A DNA stretch of 5,511 bases from an uncultured Lachnospiraceae bacterium (lineage in GTDB: Bacteria > Bacillota > Clostridia > Lachnospirales > Lachnospiraceae). Of the stretch, positions 1 to 5,507 are shown one piece after another (position 1 is the stretch's first letter; the number at the start of each line of letters is the position of its first letter). Under the pieces are notes generated by a model, which was not told the DNA's origin, did not search any database, and was given only the letters and a program-made list of their open reading frames with translations. Where the stretch lies: NCBI GenBank assembly GCA_910588285.1, contig CAJUQB010000177.1:1-5511 (forward strand), read 5' to 3'. The position numbers were made by a program, and so were the translations under genes.

Positions 1-55
1 TGGCAGATTTTTGGCGGGGAACCTCTGATAGAGCCGGCTTAAGTTAATGACATTG

Positions 56-70
56 CCTCTGAACTGTAAC
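56..70 (+). repeat. Left copy of a 15-base inverted repeat bracketing the gene block
   Basis: The sequence CCTCTGAACTGTAAC here is the exact reverse complement of 5459-5473. The match stops at 15 bases on both sides. It lies about 97 bases past the porB stop, outside all recognised genes. Its first seven bases (CCTCTGA) also occur at 22-28. It could be one unit of a short dispersed intergenic repeat or a shared regulatory or RNA-structure motif. It has no transposase nearby and is too isolated to call a transposon end. Confidence 0.6.
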
Positions 71-84
71 ATCCGGGCTTTTTT

Positions 85-119
85 ATCCGCCCGGCCCCAA
101 GCCCCAGGGCCGGGCGGAT
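85..119. terminator. Strong GC-rich stem-loop downstream of porB; terminator polarity unclear
   Basis: Positions 85-97 (ATCCGCCCGGCCC) pair perfectly with 107-119, giving 13 base pairs around a 9-base loop. The hairpin begins 47 bases past the porB stop, where an operon terminator is expected. Read on the minus strand, however, it is followed by ATAAAAAAGC and not by a T-run, so it is not a canonical intrinsic terminator for por. Read on the plus strand it is followed by GCTGTTTTGCTTT, an interrupted T-tract, which would fit a weak terminator for a gene entering from the left. It may also act as a 3'-end RNA stabiliser for the por transcript. The hairpin is certain; its role is inference. Confidence 0.6.
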
Positions 120-166
120 GCTGTTTTGCTTTGGCTGCTGCGGAAGCTCCTGGCAGGAGGCATTCC

Positions 167-1105
167 CTACTGGCAGCGGGCGCGCAGCTCCTCCCAGCGG
201 CGGTCCACCTCCTGCTGGAACTGTGCGATATACTGCTGGTTCTCCTTCTGGAACAAATGCTTGAATCGTCCCTGGCGCTTCAGGAAATCCTCAATGGGAA
301 GCTTGTTCTTGGGCTCATAACTGAGGATCCATTTTCCGTCTATCACCTCGAACAGCGGCCAATAGCAGGTCTCCACCGCAGACTTGCAGATCTCCATAAG
401 ATCCGGCGTATCATACCGCCAGCCTCTGGGGCAGGGCGCCAGCACATTTAAGAAGGCTGCACCCGGCGTATAAATGGCCCGCTCTGCCTTCACATAGAGA
501 TCCTTCATATTCCCGATATACGTTGTCTGGGCCACATAGGGAATGTTGTGGGCCGCCATAATAGCCGCCAGATCCTTCCTGGACTGGGGCTTCCCCGCGG
601 ACTGGGTTCCCACCGGTGTGGTGGTGGTATCCGCAAAATTCGGTGTGGCGGAGGAGCGCTGAATTCCGGTATTCATATATGCGCCATTATCATAACAGAC
701 ATAAACCATGTCATGGCCCCGCTCCATGGCGCCGGATAAGGACTGCAGGCCGATATCATATGTACCGCCGTCTCCGCCGAAGGTGATAAATTTGTAGGTA
801 TCCTTCACCCTGCCCTTTTTCCTCAAGATACGGTCAGCCGCTTCCACCCCTGATATGGTGGCCCCGGCATTCTCAAAGGCGCTGTGGATATAGCTGTCCT
901 CATAGGCCGTGTAGGGATATGTATAGGAGGATACCTCCAGGCAGCCGGTGGCATTCCCCACCACAGCCTTATCGCCGGGATGGAGGGCCTTCAAAATGTT
1001 GCGCACCGCAATGGTAGCGCCGCAGCCTGCGCATAACCGGTGCCCCGGCGCCAGACGCTCCTGCCGTCCCTGTATTTCCTTAAAATCAAATGTCGTCCCG
1101 CTCAT
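167..1105 (-). CDS. porB: Pyruvate (2-oxoacid):ferredoxin oxidoreductase, beta subunit (TPP-binding)
   Basis: This 312-residue cytoplasmic subunit binds thiamine pyrophosphate and the proximal [4Fe-4S] cluster in the oxidative decarboxylation of pyruvate to acetyl-CoA with reduction of ferredoxin. Near the N-terminus, HRLCAGCGA gives Cys25 and Cys28. Cys55 (NATGCLE) and Cys225 (APCPRGW) complete the four cluster ligands expected in PorB. The TPP motif runs from GGDGGT (110-115) to YDN (138-140), followed by AYMNTG (142-147). Asn145 aligns with the substrate-contacting Asn of single-chain PFORs. The SSATP and TTTTPVG segments are also typical, and the length is normal for the family. Residue 141 is Gly where many PorB proteins have Glu. 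The ATG is 3 bases after the porA stop, and its GGGAG ribosome site lies in the end of porA, indicating translational coupling. Another 2-oxoacid such as 2-oxoisovalerate cannot be excluded from sequence alone. Confidence 0.95.
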   Translation of the reverse strand: MSGTTFDFKEIQGRQERLAPGHRLCAGCGATIAVRNILKALHPGDKAVVGNATGCLEVSSYTYPYTAYEDSYIHSAFENAGATISGVEAADRILRKKGRVKDTYKFITFGGDGGTYDIGLQSLSGAMERGHDMVYVCYDNGAYMNTGIQRSSATPNFADTTTTPVGTQSAGKPQSRKDLAAIMAAHNIPYVAQTTYIGNMKDLYVKAERAIYTPGAAFLNVLAPCPRGWRYDTPDLMEICKSAVETCYWPLFEVIDGKWILSYEPKNKLPIEDFLKRQGRFKHLFQKENQQYIAQFQQEVDRRWEELRARCQ

Positions 1106-1108
1106 AGT

Positions 1109-2290
1109 CTACTCCCTCAATCCAAGGTATGGATATTGTTCAAATGTTTTCCTGCCTTCTGCCAGACCCTTCAGATCCTCATATACCTGCATCATGTCCT
1201 CCACCCGCACATCGCGGCCGGACAGTCCGTATACGATATTGACGGTCTCTGCCGTTGCCTTTGCCCGGTACATGGCTGCCATAAGCTCTGCTCCAAGAGG
1301 ACCTCCCTGGGCGCTGTAGCTCTCGCAGCGGTCCATGATGGCCACAGCCTTGCAGCCCTTAAGAGCCTCGGCCAGCTCTTCCCCCGGGAAGGGACGGAAT
1401 ACACGCACCTTCACCAGGCCGGCCTTCACCCCCTGCTCCCGCAGGCGGTCAATGGCATCCTTGGTAGTTCCGCAGACAGAGCCAATGGCCACCACCGCAT
1501 ACTCGGCATCCTCCATCTGGTATTCCTCAAAAAGTCCGTAACCACGGCCGGAAATCTCTTCAAATTCCCGGGCTACCTGAAGAATTACCTCCTTGGAGCG
1601 AATCATGGCTTCTGCCTGAGCCTTCTTGGCCTCCATACAGTAGGCTGACACTGCATAGGGGCCCACTGCCATGGGCTCTTCCCCATTTAACAGATAATGC
1701 TCCGGCTCATAGGAGCCCACAAATTCTTTTACCGGCCCATCCTCCAGCAGGGAAATATTTTCCACTGCATGGCTGGTGATAAAGCCATCCTGGCAGATCA
1801 TCACCGGCAGATGCACCTTGGGATCCTCTGCAATTCGGAATGCCTGAAGCATATTGTCATAGGCCTCCTGGTTATTCTCCCCATAGATCTGGATCCAGCC
1901 GGAATCCCTGGCCCCCATGCTGTCCGAATGCTCTGCATTGATATTCAAGGGTCCGGTCAGGCCCCGGTTCACCACTGCCATCACGATGGGCTGACGGCTG
2001 GAGGCAGCTACATAAACCACCTCCCACATCAGAGCCAGCCCTGCCGAGGAGGTTGCCGTCAATGTCCTGGCTCCTGCTGCGCTGGCTCCAATGGCTGCAC
2101 TCATGGAGCTATGCTCGCTTTCCACCGGAACAAATTCCGTATCAATCTGTCCATTGGCAACCATGGTAGATACCATCTGGGGGATCTCTGTGGAGGGTGT
2201 AATCGGAAAGGCCGGCATTACATCCGGGTTAATCTGGCGGATGGCCTCCGCCGTTGCTTCATTTCCCGACATTCTTGTTCTAATCGCCAT
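1109..2290 (-). CDS. porA: Pyruvate (2-oxoacid):ferredoxin oxidoreductase, alpha subunit
   Basis: This 393-residue subunit forms the substrate and TPP-pyrimidine side of the active site with PorB. GNEA (9-12) and PITPSTEI (29-36) open the pyrimidine-binding domain. VESEHSSM (56-63) is followed by the TATSSAGLALM strand-helix (78-88), then NRGL (108-111) and AEHSDSMGARDSGW (119-132). By family alignment Thr31, Glu59 and Arg109 correspond to Thr31, Glu64 and Arg114 of Desulfovibrio africanus PFOR, which are active-site residues. The second domain starts near 262, with VVAIGS and GLVKVRVFRPFP (291-302), the transketolase C-like fold of the family. Length is normal. The ATG follows directly on the porD TAG with no spacer, and AGGAGG (2304-2299) lies 8 bases upstream inside porD. 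No frameshift or missing motif is seen. Substrate is called pyruvate from overall similarity; a branched-chain 2-oxoacid is the alternative. Confidence 0.95.
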   Translation of the reverse strand: MAIRTRMSGNEATAEAIRQINPDVMPAFPITPSTEIPQMVSTMVANGQIDTEFVPVESEHSSMSAAIGASAAGARTLTATSSAGLALMWEVVYVAASSRQPIVMAVVNRGLTGPLNINAEHSDSMGARDSGWIQIYGENNQEAYDNMLQAFRIAEDPKVHLPVMICQDGFITSHAVENISLLEDGPVKEFVGSYEPEHYLLNGEEPMAVGPYAVSAYCMEAKKAQAEAMIRSKEVILQVAREFEEISGRGYGLFEEYQMEDAEYAVVAIGSVCGTTKDAIDRLREQGVKAGLVKVRVFRPFPGEELAEALKGCKAVAIMDRCESYSAQGGPLGAELMAAMYRAKATAETVNIVYGLSGRDVRVEDMMQVYEDLKGLAEGRKTFEQYPYLGLRE

Positions 2291-2587
2291 CTATCTCCCC
2301 TCCTTCATGGTAATGGCCCCAAAGGGGCATGCCTTCACGCAGATTCCGCAGCCCTTACAGTGGAGCAGATCAAACTCTCCTCGTTTTCCCTCTGATACGG
2401 GAATCGAGCTGTCCGGGCAATAGGGCACGCACAGCAGGCACTGCCTGCAGGCATCCCAATCCACCACAGGGGTCTGGGTTCTCCATTCTCCTGTCTCAAA
2501 CTGGCGGGATGTGGCCGGCTCATAGATTTTCAATCCCTCTGTCAGATCCTGCCATCTTGTATTTTCGTTAATCTGTGATGCTTTCAT
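2291..2587 (-). CDS. porD: Pyruvate:ferredoxin oxidoreductase, delta subunit (2x[4Fe-4S] ferredoxin-like)
   Basis: This 98-residue subunit carries the two [4Fe-4S] clusters that take electrons from the PorB cluster to external ferredoxin. Two complete bacterial-type motifs are visible: Cys47-x2-Cys50-x2-Cys53-x3-Cys57-Pro, then Cys77-x2-Cys80-x2-Cys83-x3-Cys87-Pro. The N-terminal stretch (residues 12-40), with the TGEWRTQTPVVD segment at 32-43, is the extension that marks PorD rather than a free ferredoxin. Its ATG overlaps the porC stop in an ATGA arrangement, with GGGAGG about 7 bases upstream. The stop abuts the porA start. Length and cysteine spacing are normal, so both clusters should assemble. 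Confidence 0.95.
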   Translation of the reverse strand: MKASQINENTRWQDLTEGLKIYEPATSRQFETGEWRTQTPVVDWDACRQCLLCVPYCPDSSIPVSEGKRGEFDLLHCKGCGICVKACPFGAITMKEGR

Positions 2588-3159
2588 TCCCGTACCTCCC
2601 TAAGGGCAGCTTCCAGGGCGGCCATATTTCCAGCCAGCACCTCCGGCTTTTTCGCAAATTTGTGTGCAAGCGAAGCTTCCATTTCCTTCAGGAATATCTC
2701 CGGCTCCATAACTCCGGAAATCTTCACCATGGCCGCCAGCATTGGCGTATTGGGAAAATAGCTTCCCATGGTCTCCATGCACACCTTCCGGGCATTGATG
2801 GTATACACCTTGCCCTGGTATCCGTGCAGCAGGGGCAGAAGCTCCTCCTTCGTCTTGTCCGTATTGATGAGGATTCCTCCGGACTCCTTCAGCCCGCCGG
2901 TTACATCCACGCAGTGGAGCAGTGTATCGTCCACCACCGCCACATAGTCCGGCTCATAAATATTGGAATGCACCCGGATCTCCTGATCGCTGATGCGGTC
3001 GTAGGCAGTAATGGGCGCCCCCATCCGCTCCGGGCCGTATTCCGGAAAGCCCTGTACATGCTTTCCCGTCTGAAATGCAACGTCCGCCAGCAAAAGAGCA
3101 GCCGTCTTTGCCCCCTGGCCGCCGCGTCCGTGCCAGCGTATTTCTGTCAATGACGCCAT
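2584..3159 (-). CDS. porC: Pyruvate:ferredoxin oxidoreductase, gamma subunit
   Basis: This 191-residue subunit is the first gene of the por unit and completes the four-subunit enzyme. The family signatures are IRWHGRGGQG (7-16), starting four residues after a short N-terminus, and GFPEYGPERMGAPI (37-50), followed by YEPDYVAVVDD. The ATG at 3159 was chosen because AGGAGG lies 7 bases upstream and the protein then starts just before the conserved WHGRGGQG motif, as in relatives. The reading frame stays open for 44 more codons upstream to 3291, but that stretch lacks family similarity and contains the ribosome site. The gene ends in an ATGA overlap with porD. The symbol porG is used for the same subunit in some genomes. 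Confidence 0.94.
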   Translation of the reverse strand: MASLTEIRWHGRGGQGAKTAALLLADVAFQTGKHVQGFPEYGPERMGAPITAYDRISDQEIRVHSNIYEPDYVAVVDDTLLHCVDVTGGLKESGGILINTDKTKEELLPLLHGYQGKVYTINARKVCMETMGSYFPNTPMLAAMVKISGVMEPEIFLKEMEASLAHKFAKKPEVLAGNMAALEAALREVRE

Positions 3160-3166
3160 TCCCTTT

Positions 3167-3172
3167 CCTCCT
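3167..3172 (-). promoter_or_regulatory. Shine-Dalgarno site that fixes the porC start
   Basis: AGGAGG on the minus strand, 7 bases before the ATG at 3159, inside AAAAAAGGAGGAAAGGG. It is the most canonical ribosome site among these genes and decides between the 191-residue product and the 44-codon-longer open frame. Confidence 0.85.
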
Positions 3173-3227
3173 TTTTTATTATTTTCATATCGATTCCAGA
3201 GCACTCTGCCTGTGCCCCAAAACCAAT

Positions 3228-3233
3228 ATTTTA
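3228..3233 (-). promoter_or_regulatory. Possible -10 element for a por-specific promoter
   Basis: In the 147-base gap between the AIM24-like gene and porC, the minus strand reads GATAAAATATTGG. TAAAAT matches the TATAAT consensus in five of six positions and sits about 70 bases before the porC start. The best -35 candidate at 16 bases spacing is TTCGCG, a poor match. The gap is the only place inside the block where a separate por promoter could sit, but the sequence support is weak. Confidence 0.25.
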
Positions 3234-3293
3234 TCTGGTCTCTGTATTCCGCGAAGCTCCCAGGCGTATGATTCCGGGCTCTGGATCTCACGA

Positions 3294-3305
3294 AGCCTTA
3301 CGGCT
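3294..3305. other. Small stem-loop at the end of the AIM24-like gene
   Basis: On the minus strand AAGCC-GT-AAGGCTT folds as AAGCC/GGCTT closed by the tetraloop GTAA (a GNRA type). The hairpin begins within 2 bases of the AIM24-like stop codon. In the operon direction it is followed by CGTGAGATCC, so it is not an intrinsic terminator and transcription probably runs on into porC. In the plus direction it is followed by TTATTT, but no plus-strand gene ends here. It may slow 3' decay of the upstream message. Confidence 0.4.
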
Positions 3306-3306
3306 T

Positions 3307-3987
3307 TTATTTAGAGGGCATCAGCCCTATGATACGCCCTGCAAATTCATGGAAATTCTGGGTCTGCAGAATCACCTTCCCGGGCCCTACCAGCCTGGTC
3401 AGGAACAAGCCCTCGCCGCCAAAGAAAATATTCTTCAGCCCCTTTACGGTCTCGATCTCATAGGATACGGTCCGCTCAAAGGCCACTACATTTCCGGTAT
3501 CCACCTTCAAGACCTCCCCCGGCTGAAGCTCCTTCACGATCTTGTCCCCGTCAATCTCCAGAAATGCCATCCCTGTTCCGGACAGATCCTGCAGGATAAA
3601 GCCCTCGCCGCCGAACAGCCCTGCCGAAAACCGTTTGGTAAAGGTCACAGAGAGATTCACGCTGTCCTGGGCGCATAAGAAGGCACCCTTCTGACAAATG
3701 AGCCCGCCGCAGGCTCCCACATCAACAGGCATTACCTCCCCGGCCACCGTGGAGGCAAATGCAATCATAGCCCCTGGGCGCTGTGCCCGGTAGGTGGCCA
3801 TAAACAGGGATTCTCCGCCAAACATGCGGCCAATGCTCTTGCCCAGGCCGCCTCTCATATTGGAATCCATTGCAACGCCGTCGCTCATCCAGGCCATTCC
3901 CCCGGACTGGGTATACATGGTCTCACCCGGTGCGTCAAACAATATCTCCACCGCAGGCATGGTATTTCCGATAATTGCATATTTCAT
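3307..3987 (-). CDS. AIM24 / TIGR00266 family protein
   Basis: This 226-residue protein belongs to the family named after yeast mitochondrial Aim24, found widely in bacteria without a settled function. No signal peptide or membrane helix is visible, so it should be cytoplasmic. Three related segments recur: FGGESLF (56-62), FGGEGFILQDLSGTG (125-139) and FFGGEGLFLTRLVGPG (188-203). They are spaced 64-68 residues apart, which fits an internally repeated beta-rich fold. VDTGNVVAF (162-170) and VILQTQN (205-211) are further family marks. Length is normal. The gene lies 6 bases after the transporter stop, and its AGGAG site (4003-3999) overlaps the transporter's last codons, so the two are co-translated. 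A 147-base gap separates it from porC. The family call is firm. A link to the oxidoreductase is only suggested by position. Confidence 0.88.
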   Translation of the reverse strand: MKYAIIGNTMPAVEILFDAPGETMYTQSGGMAWMSDGVAMDSNMRGGLGKSIGRMFGGESLFMATYRAQRPGAMIAFASTVAGEVMPVDVGACGGLICQKGAFLCAQDSVNLSVTFTKRFSAGLFGGEGFILQDLSGTGMAFLEIDGDKIVKELQPGEVLKVDTGNVVAFERTVSYEIETVKGLKNIFFGGEGLFLTRLVGPGKVILQTQNFHEFAGRIIGLMPSK

Positions 3988-3993
3988 AGTGTT

Positions 3994-4923
3994 TTATTCT
4001 CCTTTCTTCGATCTGCCGGGCAGCTGTGCCAGCACAATCGCCACAAACATCAGTACACAGCCCATGATCTCTCTTCCGCTCATCATCTGCCCCAGCAGCA
4101 CGGCGCCGGCCAGCACGGAGACTACGGATTCCAGGCTCATAATCAGTGAGGCAACCGTGGGATTCATGCCGCGCTGCCCAATAATCTGCAGGGTATACCC
4201 CACGCCGCAGGACATGATCCCGGCATACAGGATGGGCTGCCAGGCTGCCAGAATATTCGTGATCTGGGGCTGCTCAACCAGCAGCATACAGATCCCGCTC
4301 AAAACACCGCAGGTCAGGAACTGGATGCAGGACATCCGCACTCCGTCCACCAGCACGGTAAAATGGTCAATCACCATAATATGTATCGTAAAGGCCAGGG
4401 CGCACAAGAATACCAGGGCATCTCCCGTCTGAATGGAAAACCCGTCTGTCATACACAGAAAATATAAGCCCGCCACTGCAAACAACACACCGATCCACAC
4501 CGTACCGCTGCACTTCTTTTTCAGGAACAGGCCAAAAATCGGCACCAGCACAATGTACATGGCCGTGATGAAGCCTGCCTTGCCCACGGTTGTCTGGGCA
4601 ATGCCGAACTGCTGCAGGTTGCTGGCCACTGTCATAATCACCCCGCAGGCAAGGCCTCCTGCCAGCAGCTGATTCCGCCTCTTCTTCTGCTCCTGGGGGC
4701 TTAGAGCCTTAAGCTCCTCCCGGGCCTTCCTCCGCTCCGGACTGATACGGTCCAGCAGAAAGGCGCAGGGAATCAGGAAAATCCCGCCCAGAAGAGAACG
4801 GGAGCAATTGAAGGTAAAGGGCTGCACATAGTCCATGCCCACACTCTGTGCCACAAAGGCAACACCCCAGATAAATGCCGTCAAAAACAGAAGCAGTGAG
4901 CTTCTCACCTTCTGATTCTTCAT
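3994..4923 (-). CDS. EamA / DMT-superfamily transporter
   Basis: This 309-residue inner-membrane protein has about ten helices in two EamA repeats. The first repeat opens with AFIWGVAFVAQSVGMD (16-31), PFTFN (35-39) and an Arg42-containing second helix. The segment VGKAGFITAMYIVLVPIFGLFLKKK (113-137) closes its core. The second repeat starts near GDALVFLCALAFTIH and ends with SLESVVSVLAGAVLLGQ. A 25-residue Arg/Lys/Glu-rich cytoplasmic loop (about 59-84) separates helices 2 and 3. DMT proteins export or import small metabolites such as amino acids, and the substrate cannot be told from sequence. The ATG at 4923 has GAGGAGAAGG just upstream and lies 18 bases after the preceding gene. Its TAA is 6 bases before the AIM24-like start. 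Length is typical. Confidence 0.9.
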   Translation of the reverse strand: MKNQKVRSSLLLFLTAFIWGVAFVAQSVGMDYVQPFTFNCSRSLLGGIFLIPCAFLLDRISPERRKAREELKALSPQEQKKRRNQLLAGGLACGVIMTVASNLQQFGIAQTTVGKAGFITAMYIVLVPIFGLFLKKKCSGTVWIGVLFAVAGLYFLCMTDGFSIQTGDALVFLCALAFTIHIMVIDHFTVLVDGVRMSCIQFLTCGVLSGICMLLVEQPQITNILAAWQPILYAGIMSCGVGYTLQIIGQRGMNPTVASLIMSLESVVSVLAGAVLLGQMMSGREIMGCVLMFVAIVLAQLPGRSKKGE

Positions 4924-4941
4924 ATTTTTCCTTCTCCTCTT

Positions 4942-5358
4942 CTATCTTCCTTTTTTCTCCATGTGATAACGCTGGTAATAAGCCAGCGTCTTATCTACCG
5001 CAATGATAATCCAGCACCAGGACAATGCCTGCAGCCAGGAAAAGACCTCCTTCCGGAATACGACAATCACCAGCAGGTAGATAAAAAACAGGATGGCGAA
5101 TTCTGCCAGCAGGTACAGAAGGGCGCGCTTGGGCTTTGCCACGATCTCCTCCCACAGCTCCAGAATCCCCAGAACGGTGGCAGTAATCAGAATCATGGCC
5201 GCCCCTGCCAGCATGCCTGCCAGCGCCCAGAACGGAAGCCCGTCCCGGCCGCAGTAAACCCCCGTCAGATAAACTGCAAGCATCCCCACAAACAGCACGA
5301 TTCCGATTCCAAAGATCCATTTGCTGGCCCGAAGCCATTTTTGTTTCCTGCCAAACAT
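4942..5358 (-). CDS. Small four-helix membrane protein of unknown function
   Basis: I do not recognise this 138-residue protein. The N-terminus is strongly basic (residues 4-13, with Arg/Lys at 4, 5, 7, 10 and 13). Four hydrophobic segments follow: about 14-35, 43-66, 80-101 and 108-121. The tail 129-138 is charged (QRYHMEKKGR). Short linkers carry charged patches (67-78, with Glu67, Glu70, Glu71 then Lys75, Lys77, Arg78). No enzyme motif or conserved cysteine pair is visible. It is the first gene of the block, 18 bases ahead of the EamA transporter, so it is likely co-transcribed. An AGGGAG site lies 9 bases before the ATG at 5358, and the frame does not extend to an earlier start. Evidence that it is a real gene is the ribosome site, membrane-protein composition and tight linkage. 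Function is not assigned. Confidence 0.75.
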   Translation of the reverse strand: MFGRKQKWLRASKWIFGIGIVLFVGMLAVYLTGVYCGRDGLPFWALAGMLAGAAMILITATVLGILELWEEIVAKPKRALLYLLAEFAILFFIYLLVIVVFRKEVFSWLQALSWCWIIIAVDKTLAYYQRYHMEKKGR

Positions 5359-5391
5359 ACTGCACCGCTCCCTGTATTCATTGCTATAGCC

Positions 5392-5420
5392 ATGGTAACA
5401 TAAACTTCCCTATTTCGCAA
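5392..5420 (-). promoter_or_regulatory. Candidate sigma-70-type promoter for the gene block
   Basis: On the minus strand TTGCGA (5420-5415) and TACCAT (5397-5392) are separated by exactly 17 bases, about 34 bases before the first start codon at 5358. Each hexamer matches four of six consensus positions, so this is only a modest candidate. It is the best-spaced pair seen between the right-hand repeat and the first gene. Confidence 0.3.
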
Positions 5421-5458
5421 GGCCAACAGCAGATGCTTTGCATTTCTTTATTTGGAAG

Positions 5459-5473
5459 GTTACAGTTCAGAGG
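5459..5473 (+). repeat. Right copy of the 15-base inverted repeat
   Basis: GTTACAGTTCAGAGG here is the exact reverse complement of 56-70. The copy lies 101 bases before the first start codon of the minus-strand block, upstream of its candidate promoter. Its last two bases overlap a small GGTC/GACC hairpin (5472-5484). The two copies face each other across the whole seven-gene block. Confidence 0.6.
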
Positions 5474-5478
5474 TCGGC

Positions 5479-5507
5479 TTGACCGAAAGAAACCGATGGT
5501 ATAGACT
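5479..5507 (+). promoter_or_regulatory. Possible outward-facing promoter at the right edge
   Basis: On the plus strand TTGACC (5479-5484) matches the -35 consensus in five of six positions. TATAGA (5500-5505) follows at 15 bases and TAGACT (5502-5507) at 17 bases, each four of six. The -10 region is part of the palindrome TATAGACTATA (5500-5510). If real, it would drive a divergent gene beyond the window, which cannot be checked here. Confidence 0.2.

Noticed and set aside
1..47. C-terminal end of a plus-strand gene entering from the left
   Set aside because: Two frames run from the window edge to stops at 40-42 and 45-47, but the 13 or 14 residues are too few to recognise. One contains GGEPL, like a radical SAM motif, but that motif does not lie at protein ends.
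32..84. A plus-strand terminator ending in the T6 run at 79-84
   Set aside because: The only upstream partner for CCGGGCT (73-79) is AGCCGG (32-37), with a bulge and a loop of about 35 bases, which is too weak to call.
1040..1648. A 202-codon plus-strand open frame opposite porA and the start of porB
   Set aside because: It is antisense to well-supported por genes and has no family similarity that I can see.
1697..2395. A 232-codon plus-strand open frame opposite porA and porD
   Set aside because: It is fully antisense to two proteins with complete family motifs. Its translation is rich in Cys, His and Gly with no recognisable domain. It is a shadow frame of GC-biased coding DNA.
3160..3291. 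A 44-residue N-terminal extension of PorC
   Set aside because: The extension has no family similarity and contains the AGGAGG site for the ATG at 3159. The shorter start puts the conserved WHGRGGQG motif at the usual place.
3794..4432. A 212-codon plus-strand open frame opposite the EamA transporter and AIM24-like gene
   Set aside because: It spans the junction of two well-supported minus-strand genes and has a composition typical of the reverse complement of membrane-protein codons.
5417..5450. A plus-strand terminator-like stem (GCAAG with CTTTGC) followed by T-rich sequence
   Set aside because: The stem is short, bulged and low in stability, and no plus-strand gene precedes it.
56..5473. 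The block as a composite transposon bounded by the 15-base inverted repeat
   Set aside because: There is no transposase, integrase or target duplication in the window, and all genes are housekeeping or transporter types with uniform composition.
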